Shown in pieces: positions 34,998-44,295 of a DNA stretch of 64,000 nucleotides. The stretch covers positions 2,604,001 to 2,668,000 of the forward strand of contig NZ_JAIFAG010000001.1 in assembly GCF_020012125.1 (NCBI RefSeq), given 5' to 3'. A program made the translations under genes and the position numbers. Every line of letters starts with the position of its first letter. Position 1 is the stretch's first letter. Source of the stretch: Hymenobacter psoromatis (lineage in GTDB: Bacteria; Bacteroidota; Bacteroidia; Cytophagales; Hymenobacteraceae). The notes under the pieces are model-generated. The model worked only from the letters and a program-made list of their open reading frames with translations. It had not been told where the DNA came from and searched no databases.

Positions 34998-36362
34998 TTG
35001 GAAAAAATTCATTTAATTGCCGTGGGCGGCAGCATTATGCACAACCTGGCGCTGGCCCTGGCCCGGCGCGGCGCGCGCGTGACGGGCTCGGACGACGAGA
35101 TTTTTGAGCCGGCCCGCGCGCGGCTGGCCGCCGCCGGCCTCCTACCCCCTGCCGAAGGCTGGGACGCGGCCCGCGTGACGCCCGACCTTACGGCCGTGAT
35201 TGTGGGCATGCACGCCCGCCCCGACAACCCCGAGCTGGCCCGCGCCCAAGAGCTGGGCCTCAAAATCTACTCCTTTCCCGAATACATCTACGAGGCCAGC
35301 AAGGATAAGCAACGCGTGGTCATTGGCGGCTCGCATGGCAAAACGAGTATCACGGCGCTCATTCTGCACGTGCTGCGGTTTCATGGGCGGCAGTTTGACT
35401 ACGCGGTGGGCGCGCAACTGGCTGGCTTCGACTTGATGGTGCACTTGACGGACGATGCGCCAGTTATCATCATTGAGGGCGATGAATATTTATCGTCGCC
35501 GGTGGATAGGCGGCCCAAGTTTCACCTCTACCAGCACCACATTGGCGTGATTTCGGGCATCAGCTGGGACCACATCAACGTGTTTCCGACCGAGGAAATC
35601 TACCGCGAGCAGTTCGAGATTTTTGCCCGCCAAACGCCTAAGGCCGGCGTGCTCATCTACGACCGCGACGACGAGCAAACCCAGCTCGTGGCCGTGCCCA
35701 CCAGCCCCGACGTGAGCTACGTGGGCTACGGCCCGCACGAGCACGTTATTCGCGACGGCCGCACGTATTTGCTGACCAAGAAGGACGAGGAAGTGCCCAT
35801 CCAGGTATTTGGCGAGCACAACCTGCGCAACATCTCGGCGGCCAAGGAGGCGTGCAAGCAGCTGAGCATCAAGGGTAAGGACTTTTACAAAGCCGTGGCT
35901 ACGTTTAAGGGCGCGGCGCGGCGGCTGGAGCTGGTGCGCGAAGGCGCTACGTCGGTGGTGTACAAGGACTTTGCCCACGCGCCCAGCAAGCTGCGCGCCA
36001 CGGCGGCGGCCCTCAAAAAGCAATTCCCGCAGCGGCGGCTGGTGGCCTGCCTGGAGCTGCACACGTTCAGCTCGCTCAACCCGGATTTCCTGCCGCAGTA
36101 CGCGCACTGCTTCGACGCGCCCGACGTGGCGGTGGCCTATTTCAACCCCCATGTGCTGGCGCACAAGCGCCTACCCCCCCTCGCGCCCGCGGCCGTGGCG
36201 GCCGCCTTCGCCCGGCCCGATTTGCGCGTGTTTACCGACAGCGCCGAGCTGGCCGCCTTTCTGCACGCGCAAGCCTGGGATAATACCAATCTGCTGCTAA
36301 TGACGAGCGGCACGTTCGACGGGCTGGACTTGGAGGCGCTCGCGGCGGAAGTAGTGGGGTAG
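34998..36362 (+). CDS. mpl: Mpl-like Mur ligase (muropeptide recycling)
   Basis: A 454-residue Mur ligase, close to the length of E. coli Mpl (457). Three domains are visible: N-terminal nucleotide-sugar-binding Rossmann domain (EKIHLIAVGGSIMHNLALAL, with the TGSDDEI turn), central ATPase domain with the P-loop GGSHGKTS at residues 110-117 and EGDEYLSSPVDRRPKF, and the C-terminal domain with YKDFAHAPSKLRAT. Mpl joins UDP-MurNAc to recycled L-Ala-gamma-D-Glu-meso-DAP tripeptide; the substitution of GICGTFM by AVGGSIM is consistent with this subgroup. The start codon is TTG at 34998, because no ATG exists in frame before the conserved first strand. MurC is less likely since GSIMHNLA matches Mpl better. 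Confidence 0.88.
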   Translation: MEKIHLIAVGGSIMHNLALALARRGARVTGSDDEIFEPARARLAAAGLLPPAEGWDAARVTPDLTAVIVGMHARPDNPELARAQELGLKIYSFPEYIYEASKDKQRVVIGGSHGKTSITALILHVLRFHGRQFDYAVGAQLAGFDLMVHLTDDAPVIIIEGDEYLSSPVDRRPKFHLYQHHIGVISGISWDHINVFPTEEIYREQFEIFARQTPKAGVLIYDRDDEQTQLVAVPTSPDVSYVGYGPHEHVIRDGRTYLLTKKDEEVPIQVFGEHNLRNISAAKEACKQLSIKGKDFYKAVATFKGAARRLELVREGATSVVYKDFAHAPSKLRATAAALKKQFPQRRLVACLELHTFSSLNPDFLPQYAHCFDAPDVAVAYFNPHVLAHKRLPPLAPAAVAAAFARPDLRVFTDSAELAAFLHAQAWDNTNLLLMTSGTFDGLDLEALAAEVVG

Positions 36363-36752
36363 GGTTTAGTAATGGTGGCCCGGTGGGGCCGCCGGGGTTT
36401 AGTTTTCCGCGCCGGCTGGCTGGGTTGCCCCTCATGGGGCGGCCCGGCCGGCCGGCGCGGCTGCTTTATGGCAGGGCCTTAGTTCTTGAGGTTGCTACTC
36501 CCTTATTTCTTCAACGTTGCGATGCCACAATCCGGCGCGTTTTTGCAATCTTTCAAGACGAATTAGCCGCCCCCGCAAATCGTGAACGCAGAGTTAGGTT
36601 TTTTAGCCAAAAAAAAATCATATTTTTTATAGATTAAATACTTGTCACAAAAATACTTCTTTTGTCCTTTTTACTAACCGCGCCGGCGCGCATTTTTGTC
36701 TACCTATTTCTGCCGGGGCGTAGCTTCGCCGCTCACCCTTTTTTCATTGCTC
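36363..36752. other. Intergenic stretch, AT-rich second half
   Basis: No gene is supported here. The first 120 bases are GC-rich and the last 160 (about 36590-36690) are strongly A/T-rich with long A and T runs, in contrast to both neighbours. They probably hold the promoter of the exported protein gene that follows, but no exact TAnnTTTG element was found. Confidence 0.35.
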
Positions 36753-37505
36753 ATGTACCCTGTTCAGCGTCTTTTCTCTACCGCTCTACTGGCCGCCACC
36801 CTGGCCGGCCCCGCCCTGGCCCAAACCGCCCCGGCTGACTCCGCCCGCGCCTACCGCCACCAGCTGGGCCTGACGGCCAGCCCGCAATTTGATAATCTTT
36901 TCACGACCAACCGGGTGCTACCCTTGGGACTGGTTTACAAGCGCCAAGTGCGGCCGGGCCGCGCTTGGCGGGTGCGGCTGACCGGCTACTATTCACGGCA
37001 CGATACGGCTACCGCCGCTGGGGCGTTTTACATACAGGAGAGAGGGCCGGATGCTCGCGTCTGGGAAGTCAACGTGTTCGTGGGCTATGAATGGCGGTAT
37101 CATCTAGGCCGCCGCTGGCAATGGTATTACGGGTTGGAGGTAGGCGGTGGATACCACGATGAACATCGGAATTATACCAATAATTACTACAACCCGCTTG
37201 GCTTTAATGGGGGTGGCCCTTATGCTACTACTGATATTGGCTCGCGCGACCTAGCCCGCTGGCAGGTGCAGGGTCGGGGCTTCGTTGGCCTGAGCTACGC
37301 CCTAAATTCGCGAATACATCTATTTACGGAAACGGCTATCGGGGTAAGTTGCTGGCACTAAAAAAGCTGGGGCAGCTATACGTCCAGTATTGATAACTCC
37401 AACTATGGTACAACAAAAGGTGGGGTGTACCCCGACCGAATCATTACTACTTGGCACCTGACTTATTTCCCGGTGCAGGTACTGGGGCTAGCCATCAATT
37501 TTTAA
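36753..37505 (+). pseudogene. Outer membrane protein gene with an in-frame stop
   Basis: Starts MYPVQRLFSTALLAATLAGP with a signal peptide ending ALAQ, then alternates aromatic and polar strands (YRHQLGLTASPQFDNLF; VWEVNVFVGYEWRYHLGRRW; GLSYALNSRIHLFTETAIG) typical of a small beta-barrel. A TAA at 37359-37361 interrupts the frame after GVSCWH; the same frame continues with KSWGSYTSSIDNSNYG and ends TYFPVQVLGLAINF, an aromatic C-terminus expected of a barrel. No frameshift is involved. The truncated protein would lack its last strands and the C-terminal signal for the BAM machine. I do not recognise a specific family. Confidence 0.72.
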
Positions 37506-37530
37506 TTTTTCACCTTTTCCACTTTCCCCC

Positions 37531-39504
37531 ATGAAAAACACTTTTCTCCGTCTTCTGCTGCTTGCCTGCGCCTTACTACCATACTTGGTGCAGGCACAAA
37601 ATATTCAGGTTTCGCCCACCGGCGATGCGTGCCCCAACAACAACTACACGTATACTTATACCGGCTCGGCGCTGGGGTGCAGTTGGGTGGTAAAAGGAGC
37701 CTATACGCTTGTCTCAGGTGGGCAGGCGAATAGTACCTCCATCACCGTCAACTGGAAGGATGTGCCAACCGATGCCACTAATAACCCTACCTCCGTCGGG
37801 CTGAGCTGCAACACAGGCGGGCCACCGGCACTCTCCGTTTTCGTCAGCTCCATCAGCAACGTTACGCCCGGTCCGCTGACCATCAACGGCACGCAGGTTA
37901 ATTCTGGTTATCCCTTGCCCTTCGGCGATGTTACTACCCTTGCGCTAAGCGTCCCGCTGGTAGCAGTACCAAACACTACCAACAATCAATTTTCTGCCTT
38001 AACCTACGATTGGGTTATTCCAAACGGGTGGAAATACAACGATGGTACCAACGCAGTTTCGGACGGTTCTACGGCCCACCGGGTAGGCTACAGCTCCAAT
38101 TCCGGGAAAGCAGGGAACCAGATTTCCGTTACGTCCGCTGCCGGCACTGGCGGCACCATTAGGGTACAGGCAATTAATAATAACTGCGTAGGGGCTTCGG
38201 CGGGTCCGGTCAATTCAGTTAGTCAATTCCTCTACGCCAACATTGTTCGCACGACCCCCCAGCTCACTATTATCAGCGATAAAAGCCCTACTGGTGGCAA
38301 CTTCACGCTGATTTGCGGCGACCAGAGCGACTATCACTTTCGCAGCACCTCGGACCCGTTGCCGGCGGGCGGCAGCTTTAGCAACTACGCTTTCAGTTTC
38401 CAAAGCAACGGGGTTATTACGCCGATGGGTAGCGTAGCCGGGCCGACGCCGGCCACCAACTTTACCGGAGCCACGGGCACGGCGCTTGTTGGGCTGCGGG
38501 CGAGCTACAGCCGCAACGGGGCGAGCACGACGGTGAGTGCACCCGGCATAACCGTTCAGGTAGTAGCACCGCCCCAGCCCGTCATTACCAGCTCGGTTGC
38601 CAGTCCCGGCCCTGGGCTTTATCCGCTGCTGTGCGGGCCGTCGGCCAGGGTTACGCTGTCAACTAACGTGGCCGGGGCCACCAGCTACACCTGGAAAGCC
38701 ACCGGCGGGCTGGGCCTCAACGGCCCCGGCGTGGCCACACTTACCACCAGCAGCAGCAGCGTGACCATCTTTCCGGGCAGCGACGCCGGCGGGGAGGGCG
38801 TGGTAACGGTATCGGCTAACATCGCTAACTGCGCTAACTGCGCTTCGCCAGCCTCAGCGGACTACGGCATCGCTTATGGCGGGGCCTACCAGGACGGCTC
38901 CGTGGTGATGCACGCCGCCTCGTTCGATTACGAAAAAAACTGCCCCTACGGCTGCGCGGGCATTTGCCCCGGCAGCCGGGTTATCATGCAGGTGCGTAAT
39001 GCCCCGCACACCACGGTACTGCAAGCCACCTAGAAGATATATCGCACGGACGTATCCCCGGCCCAGCTGCTGGCTACCCAAGACTTTTCGGGCTCAACGC
39101 TGGGCAGCAGCATGGCCAACTACCTCTTCAGTGGCTCCGTGGTGGGCAACCGCTACCGCATCGACCTTCAGGAGCGCAACTCGTGCGGCTGGGGACCTAT
39201 TGTCCCCCACCCGCTCGAAGTTATCGACTGCAGCGGCGGCGTTGACCCCTTCCGCGTGGGTACCAACCGGGTTGCCAGCCAGACTGCGGCCTATCCCAAC
39301 CCCGCCGACCAAGAGCTGACCCTGGAGCAGGGCGGCGGGCCAGTGACCCTCACCGACGCGCAGGGCCGGCCCGTGCGTAGTCAAACGGCCGAGCCCGGCC
39401 GCGTGCTCCTCGACACGCACCAGCTGCCGGCCGGCCTCTACTTCCTGGAAACGCGCGACGCGGCCAGCCAGCCCGTGCGCCAGCAGATTCGCGTCACGCA
39501 CTGA
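37531..39504 (+). pseudogene. T9SS-exported PKD-like adhesin gene with an in-frame amber
   Basis: The frame begins with a signal peptide (MKNTFLRLLLLACALLPYLV) and goes through immunoglobulin/PKD-like modules rich in Ser, Thr, Asn and Gly (SPTGDACPNNNYTYTYTG; WVIPNGWKYNDGTN; TSYTWKATGGLGLNGPG). A TAG at 39031-39033 interrupts it after VLQAT. The same frame continues with KIYRTDVSPAQLLATQ to AAYPNPADQELTLEQGG, LTDAQGRPVRS and LPAGLYFLET, a type A C-terminal domain for the type IX secretion system. The intact protein would be about 657 residues. The stop removes the sorting domain, so the product should stay in the periplasm. A Trp codon TGG changed to TAG is the simplest explanation. Confidence 0.82.
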
Positions 39505-39527
39505 GCCCTACCCCCCGCTTTCGTCTG

Positions 39528-39560
39528 AAAAGAGCCCGCCTCGCGCAGGCTCTTTTTTTG
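39528..39560 (+). terminator. Rho-independent terminator
   Basis: Arms AAAAGAGCC (39528-39536) and GGCTCTTTT (39548-39556) followed by a T-run, 24 bases past the stop of the T9SS gene. Confidence 0.85.
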
Positions 39561-39638
39561 GCGGCTTTAGAGAAATGCCGTTCAGGTTACGTCTTTTGTG
39601 GAGGTCTTACAGCTACTTACCACAAAACCGCTGGCTAC

Positions 39639-39902
39639 ATGAGCACTTCTATTCGTCACTGGCTGCCGCTGCTGGGGCTGCTGCTTTTCGCCGGGCTGGT
39701 CGGCTACCTGATGCGGCCGCAGTGCCCGGTGCCGGCCGCTGCCAATGCATCCGTGCACGCTTGTCTGATGCGATGCTGTAATAAATTGGGCTTGCGGGTT
39801 ACCATTCAGAATACCAGCATTCTAATGAGCCAGCGCGGGCAGATGGTTGGGACGTGTGCGCAACATTATCGCCCAGCTGCCCGGCTCCGTATCAGGGGGT
39901 AG
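39639..39902 (+). CDS. Hypothetical single-pass membrane protein (87 aa)
   Basis: No family recognised. It has one N-terminal membrane helix (WLPLLGLLLFAGLVGYLM) then a Cys-containing extracytoplasmic segment with four cysteines (QCPVPAAANASVHACLMRCC) and a later one in GTCAQHY. The ATG at 39639 gives the helix near the N-terminus; an earlier one at 39558 lies in the terminator tail. It faces the Rnk-like gene, with 8 bases between stops. Confidence 0.5.
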   Translation: MSTSIRHWLPLLGLLLFAGLVGYLMRPQCPVPAAANASVHACLMRCCNKLGLRVTIQNTSILMSQRGQMVGTCAQHYRPAARLRIRG

Positions 39903-39910
39903 GCCGGCCG

Positions 39911-40333
39911 CTAGCTTACCCAGTCGCCGGCGGCCTCGGGCTGGTGCAAGATGGCATCGACCCAGTAGCGGGCCACGCCCTCGGGGTAGACCAGCTGAAA
40001 CTGGTCGCCCAGGCGGCAGCCCAGCACCGCGATGCCAATCGGGCTCAGCACGGAGAGCCGCTCCCGGGCCTCATCGGCCTCGGGCGGATACACTAGGGTG
40101 AAATGCAACTCCTCCACGCCCTTCATCTCGCGCAGCTTGAGACGAGAATTCATGGTGACGACGTGCGGCAGAATATCGTAGGACTCGACCAGGCACGCGC
40201 GCGTTAACTCCTGCTCCAGGGCCATCACCAGCTGGGTGGCATTTGCCGGGTACTCCTGCTGCACCAGGCTAGTCAGCCGCTCGTAGTCGAGCCTGGTTAC
40301 GTAAATATCGTGGGGTGAATGCTGAATGTTCAT
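39911..40333 (-). CDS. GreA/Rnk-family transcription factor-like protein
   Basis: A 140-residue protein that combines a short N-terminal helical part (YERLTSLVQQEYPANATQL) with the GreA/GreB C-terminal FKBP-like domain: VVTMNSRLKLREMKGVEELH, FTLVYPPEADEARERLSVLS and PIGIAVLGCRLGDQFQLVYP. Size and lack of a long coiled coil match Rnk-type anti-Gre factors, which bind RNA polymerase. A true GreA would be about 157 residues with acidic tip residues on a longer hairpin, which are missing here. Confidence 0.85.
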   Translation of the reverse strand: MNIQHSPHDIYVTRLDYERLTSLVQQEYPANATQLVMALEQELTRACLVESYDILPHVVTMNSRLKLREMKGVEELHFTLVYPPEADEARERLSVLSPIGIAVLGCRLGDQFQLVYPEGVARYWVDAILHQPEAAGDWVS

Positions 40334-40517
40334 GGCTTTAATAATTAAAAAGTTAGCGGCACAGGCCAGCGTTAGCGCCCGGCCCCCGGCCTTTTGCCAA
40401 ATTAGCTATTCCGGTGGCCCCTACCCCGCCCGATTTGGGCCAGACTGGCCGCTACCGGCCGGGGTAGGAGCCGTGCGCGATGCTCGCCGGGGCGGGTGCG
40501 TAGTCCTCAGCGTGGGC

Positions 40518-40883
40518 CTAGCGTTTTTCCAACAGATATATCGTTTCGGTGGTGGCCCCCACGCCTACCGTGCTTTGGGCCACGCTTACCACGCGCCACT
40601 GCTGCGCGTACAGGTGATTGATTTTCAGTAGCTCAGCCTGATGCAGCTCCACGGCGGCCGTGGTGCTGTAGCGGTCGGTGCCCGTTTTGATGGCGGATAG
40701 CGGCTGCGCTTCCTTGCGGCCGTCGGGCCACACGGTCGTTAGCTCCGGTGCCCCAGTAGCGGCGTTTTGCCGCCCGCTGCCAATCACCATCAGGTAGCCC
40801 TGGGAGGCAGCCGCGCCGGGATAGATGGCCCACGCGCCTAAGGCCGTGAGGGCAAGGGCTAGTAAAAGAGTGAATTTTTTCAT
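40518..40883 (-). CDS. Hypothetical exported protein (121 aa)
   Basis: No family recognised. It has a signal peptide (MKKFTLLLALALTALGAWAI) and a small soluble domain with repeated beta-like stretches (QGYLMVIGSGRQNAATGA; QQWRVVSVAQSTVGVGAT; ETIYLLEKR). Its position upstream of uxuA on the other strand gives no functional hint. The start is the only ATG ahead of the signal peptide. Confidence 0.65.
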   Translation of the reverse strand: MKKFTLLLALALTALGAWAIYPGAAASQGYLMVIGSGRQNAATGAPELTTVWPDGRKEAQPLSAIKTGTDRYSTTAAVELHQAELLKINHLYAQQWRVVSVAQSTVGVGATTETIYLLEKR

Positions 40884-41124
40884 AGTTAAAATGAAATTTT
40901 GATGAAATATAAGGCACGGAAAACGGGCAGCCCTACTATCTTGCTTAGGCTTGCCAAGCGAAGACGAGCCGCAGGAAGATGCGCACCTTTGCTTCGCGCT
41001 ACCGGCAGTTGGCCAATTTCGTCAACAAAAAAACTTGATAGACCTGTTTCTAATTGTCTGTCGCCCGTCACTTTTGAGTTACTTTCCGCTCCAGGCATTT
41101 CTTTTCAAAATATCAGCTTACCCT

Positions 41125-42333
41125 ATGCTGCCTACGATGCGCTGGTTCGGCCCGACCGACCCTACTTCCCTAGCTGATTTACGCCAGGCCGGCTGCGTGG
41201 GCGTGGTCACGGCCTTACACCATTTGCCGGTGGGCGCGGTGTGGCCGGTGGCCGAAATCCAGGCTCACCAGCAGCTCATTGAGGCCGATAACGCCACCCA
41301 TTCGCCCCTGTACTGGGCGGTAGTCGAGAGCCTGCCCGTGCACGAGGATATCAAAAAAGGCAAGCCTACCCGCGACGAGCTAATTGCCAACTACCAGCAG
41401 TCTTTGCGCCACTTGGCGGCCTGCGGCGTGCACACGGTGTGCTACAATTTTATGCCCGTACTCGACTGGTCGCGCACCGACCTGCGCTACGAGCTGCCCG
41501 ACGGCTCGCGGGCGCTACGCTTCGTGTGGCAGGATTTCGCACTCTTCGACCTCTGCATTTTGCAGCGCCCAGGGGCGGCGGCCGACTACGAGCCGGCGGT
41601 GGCCGCGGCCGCCCGCGCGCAGTTTGCCCGCCTCACGCCCGCCGAGGCGCGGGGCCTCACCGATACCATTCTGCTGGGCCTGCCAGGCGCGGAAGAAAGC
41701 TTCCAGCTGGCGGGTTTTCAGGCCATGCTGGACGAGTATAAAGAAGTAGACGCGGCGACCCTGCGCGAGCACTTACACTACTTTTTGCGGGCGGTAGGGC
41801 CGGTGGCGGCCGAGGTGGGTGTGCGCCTCTGCATTCACCCCGACGACCCGCCCTTCCCACTGCTGGGCCTACCGCGCGTGGTGAGCACCGAGGCCGACCT
41901 GGCCGACCTGCTGGCCGCCTACGACCACCCCGCCAACGGCCTCACCTTCTGCACCGGCTCGCTGGGCGTGCGCCCCGACAACGACCTGGCCGGCATGGTG
42001 CGGCGCTTCGGGCCGCGCATCCACTTCGCACACCTGCGCTCGACCCGGCGCGAGGCCAACCCACGCAACTTCTACGAGGCCGACCACCTGGCCGGCGACG
42101 TGGACATGTATGCCGTGGTGCGCGCCCTGGTCGAAGAAGAGCTGCGCCGCGAAGCCGCCGGCGAAGAAGTAACCACCCTACCCCTACGCCCCGACCACGG
42201 CCACCAACTACTCAGCGACCTGAATACCAATCAAATAACTTACCCCGGCTACTCGGCCATCGGCCGCCTGCGCGGCCTGGCCGAGCTGCGCGGCCTGGAG
42301 CTGGGCATCCGGCGGAGCCTGGCAGCCGGTTAG
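41125..42333 (+). CDS. uxuA: Mannonate dehydratase
   Basis: A 402-residue enzyme of the UxuA family that converts D-mannonate to 2-dehydro-3-deoxy-D-gluconate (EC 4.2.1.8) in hexuronate breakdown. Markers include MRWFGPTDPTSLADLRQAGC, VVTALHHLPVGAVWPVAEIQ, CYNFMPVLDWSRTDLRYELP, LCIHPDDPPFPLLGLPRVVS, LTFCTGSLGVRPDNDLAGMV, IHFAHLRST and LRPDHGHQLLSD with the metal ligands His, Cys, His and Asp of the family. The ATG at 41125 matches the typical start; longer upstream frames are in AT-rich leader. No other uronate genes are adjacent, so its pathway partners must be elsewhere. Confidence 0.95.
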   Translation: MLPTMRWFGPTDPTSLADLRQAGCVGVVTALHHLPVGAVWPVAEIQAHQQLIEADNATHSPLYWAVVESLPVHEDIKKGKPTRDELIANYQQSLRHLAACGVHTVCYNFMPVLDWSRTDLRYELPDGSRALRFVWQDFALFDLCILQRPGAAADYEPAVAAAARAQFARLTPAEARGLTDTILLGLPGAEESFQLAGFQAMLDEYKEVDAATLREHLHYFLRAVGPVAAEVGVRLCIHPDDPPFPLLGLPRVVSTEADLADLLAAYDHPANGLTFCTGSLGVRPDNDLAGMVRRFGPRIHFAHLRSTRREANPRNFYEADHLAGDVDMYAVVRALVEEELRREAAGEEVTTLPLRPDHGHQLLSDLNTNQITYPGYSAIGRLRGLAELRGLELGIRRSLAAG

Positions 42334-42376
42334 GTGATTTACTTTTTTCCAAGACTTGCATGAGTTCTATCCTGTA

Positions 42377-42409
42377 AAAAAAGAGCCAGCTGTCCGCTGG
42401 CTCTTTTTT
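42377..42409. terminator. Bidirectional terminator after uxuA
   Basis: Perfect 14-base arms AAAAAAGAGCCAGC (42377-42390) and GCTGGCTCTTTTTT (42396-42409) with a 5-base loop, between the uxuA stop and the convergent small gene. Confidence 0.9.
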
Positions 42410-42458
42410 ACGTCTGATAATACTAATTGCCAACTCCTTCCCAGCACTGATTTCAAAG

Positions 42459-42569
42459 CTACTCCGGCTTGGGCTTGGGGCGGGGGGTAGGGCGGCCGCT
42501 GTCGTTGGCCAGCAGCACGGCCAGGGCCACGAGGCTCAGGCGCAGGGCCCATTTGACGGCGTGGCTCAT
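42459..42569 (-). CDS. Small hydrophobic peptide coupled to the upstream lipoprotein gene
   Basis: A 36-residue frame: MSHAVKWALRLSLVALAVLL, then AND, SGRPTPRPKPKPE and stop. It has one membrane helix and a Pro/Lys tail. Its ATG overlaps the TGA of the lipoprotein gene (ATGA at 42566-42569), a classic translational coupling, which is the main support for its being real. It matches no family I know. Confidence 0.5.
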   Translation of the reverse strand: MSHAVKWALRLSLVALAVLLANDSGRPTPRPKPKPE

Positions 42570-43180
42570 CGGCGTTTCTTTTGGGGCGGGGCGGCTGGCC
42601 GGGAGCCGGTGAAAACCTGGTTGGCATTGAGTACCTGCAACGAGCAGCTGCTGCCGCCGGAGTTGTCCTCGCAGGTAGTGCCGATGATATGGCCGGCCTC
42701 AAAATCGAAGTAGCAGGTGCGGCAGCCCACGCCCGTAATGATGTAGCGGCCGGCCGTGGGGATGAGGTAATAGGTACTATCATCGGTGCCGTGCAGGGGG
42801 ATGGCAATGGCCCGGAAGCCGCCGTTGCGGTGGCCTAGGCCAATGAGGTAGTACACGGGCTGCTTGGCGTCGCTGCCGGGGGCGGCTCGCACCTGCACCT
42901 GGTCGATAACCGTGCCGTCGTGAAGCTGCCGGATGAGCGCCGCTGCCACCGCCGACTGGGGTATCTTATATTGCACCTCACCCTGGTGGTCGAGGCGCAT
43001 TACCTGGCGGCTGCCCGCGATGCCCAGCAGCGAGGCTCCCGCCGCGTTGCTCAGGTCCTGCATCTGCTTGGCCTCGTCATTGGCTTTGCTGGTGCGGGCG
43101 GTTTCGCAGGAGCTGAGCAGCACCAGGCCGCCAAGCAGTCCCAGAAGCAATAAACCAAACAAACGGGATAATGCACGCAT
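42566..43180 (-). CDS. Lipoprotein of unknown function (204 aa)
   Basis: A signal peptide of strongly hydrophobic Leu/Gly (LSRLFGLLLLGLLGGLVLL) ends in SSC, a lipobox. The mature part has AGASLLGIAGSRQVMRLDH, VYYLIGLGHRNGGFRAIAIP and TAGRYIITGVGCRTCYFDFE with a Cys-x-x-Cys pair, and a late pair of cysteines (TTCEDNSGGSSC). No family recognised. The basic C-terminus (APPQKKRR) ends at the ATGA overlap with the small peptide gene. Likely an outer- or inner-membrane-anchored periplasmic protein. Confidence 0.72.
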   Translation of the reverse strand: MRALSRLFGLLLLGLLGGLVLLSSCETARTSKANDEAKQMQDLSNAAGASLLGIAGSRQVMRLDHQGEVQYKIPQSAVAAALIRQLHDGTVIDQVQVRAAPGSDAKQPVYYLIGLGHRNGGFRAIAIPLHGTDDSTYYLIPTAGRYIITGVGCRTCYFDFEAGHIIGTTCEDNSGGSSCSLQVLNANQVFTGSRPAAPPQKKRR

Positions 43181-43313
43181 ATTTTCTAGGTTAGAACTCC
43201 AGAATGGGATACGGAGCAGATTATTGCCCCAACCCCTTAATTCCTGAACAGTCGCTACTTATTAACTAAATAAAAACTACTTCTCGGCTCTTCGTTCTTA
43301 GTTTCCGACTTCC

Positions 43314-44108
43314 TTAACGCGGCTTGTAATACTTCAGCGCTTCCGGCATCTGGGCTTTGATATCGGCTACGCGGGTGGCATCGGCGGGGTGGTCGGAGAG
43401 AAATTCGGGGGTAGTGCTCTGGTTCTGGGCTTCCATGCGCTGCCAGAACGGCACCGCGCCCTCAGGGTTGTAGCCGGCCATTGCCATAAAAATCAGGCCC
43501 AGGTGGTCGGCCTCGCTCTCCTGGCGGCGGCTGAACTTGAGTAGCCCTACCTGCGTGCCCACGCCCACGGCCTGCTGAAACAGGTTCGTGGTGGCGGACG
43601 GATTCTGCGACAGGGCCGTTGACAAGGCCGTGCCGCCGTACTGCGCCACTAGCTGGTCGCTCATGCGCTCGGCTCCGTGCTTGGCCACGGCGTGCGAAAT
43701 CTCGTGCGCCATCACCACGGCCAGGCCATTTTCATCCTTGCAAAGCGGCAAAATACCCGAGTACACCGCCACCTTGCCACCGGGCATGCACCAGGCATTC
43801 GCCGTTTTGGGGTCGTCGATGAGGTTAAACTCCCACTGGTAGCCATCGAGCTGCGCCGACTGGCCCTGCTGCTTGAAATACAGCTCCACGGCCTGCGAGA
43901 TGCGCTGGCCCACGCGCCGCACTTCGGCTATCTCGGTGGCGTTGGTCGAGAGCTTAGCCTGGCCGAGCGTCTGCTTATACTGCGTGATGGCCAGCGTGTT
44001 CATCTCGCTATCCGAAACCAGGCTGAGCTGGCGGCGGCCCGTGATGGGCACGGTAGTGCAGCCGGCAGTGAGAAGCAAGCTACTAGCTAGGATTATTCTT
44101 TTGAACAT
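43314..44108 (-). CDS. M48 family metallopeptidase lipoprotein
   Basis: A 264-residue protease. The signal peptide ends LLLTAGC, with Cys17 for lipidation. The catalytic zinc motif is HEISH at residues 135-139 in VVMAHEISHAVAKHGAERM, with the third ligand in ESEADHLGLIFM. The N-terminal ITGRRQLSLVSDSEMNTL and PDANAF-like segment (DDPKTANAWCMPGGKVAVYS) match the LoiP/BepA group, periplasmic proteases that deal with misfolded outer-membrane proteins. The gene stands alone between a lipoprotein gene and a divergent FAH gene. Confidence 0.92.
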   Translation of the reverse strand: MFKRIILASSLLLTAGCTTVPITGRRQLSLVSDSEMNTLAITQYKQTLGQAKLSTNATEIAEVRRVGQRISQAVELYFKQQGQSAQLDGYQWEFNLIDDPKTANAWCMPGGKVAVYSGILPLCKDENGLAVVMAHEISHAVAKHGAERMSDQLVAQYGGTALSTALSQNPSATTNLFQQAVGVGTQVGLLKFSRRQESEADHLGLIFMAMAGYNPEGAVPFWQRMEAQNQSTTPEFLSDHPADATRVADIKAQMPEALKYYKPR

Positions 44109-44227
44109 GAAAAAAAGCTACTAAGGTTTAGAGAAAGAGAGCGGTAGGCCGGCCGCCGGTTAGCCAAAAGCGGGCCATTTTGGCGGCGCGGCCGTGGGGG
44201 CTATACGCAACCGGGCGGGGAAAATGT

Positions 44228-44235
44228 TTACTTTG
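44228..44235 (+). promoter_or_regulatory. Possible promoter element before the FAH gene
   Basis: TTACTTTG differs from TAnnTTTG at one base and lies 60 bases before the ATG at 44296, in a locally AT-rich patch. Weak support only. Confidence 0.3.
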
Positions 44236-44295
44236 TGGTGGCGGGTGGCCCGCGCCAGCCCCGCCCTACCCCTCGTTTTTCCGCCAACCTCGTCC

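Noticed and set aside
36383..36637. 84-codon plus-strand frame before the outer-membrane gene.
   Set aside because: Starts in GC-rich spacer and ends in the A/T-rich promoter region; no conserved-looking segment.
3140..39033. Four in-frame TAG codons (three in the hydrolase gene, one in the T9SS gene) suggested amber recoding.
   Set aside because: TAG is an ordinary stop for many intact genes here (ABC-F at 6743, mtfA at 10559, RND permease at 15808, TonB receptor at 30756), the hydrolase also has a frameshift, and another nearby gene is broken by TAA. No suppressor tRNA or PylS-like gene is present.
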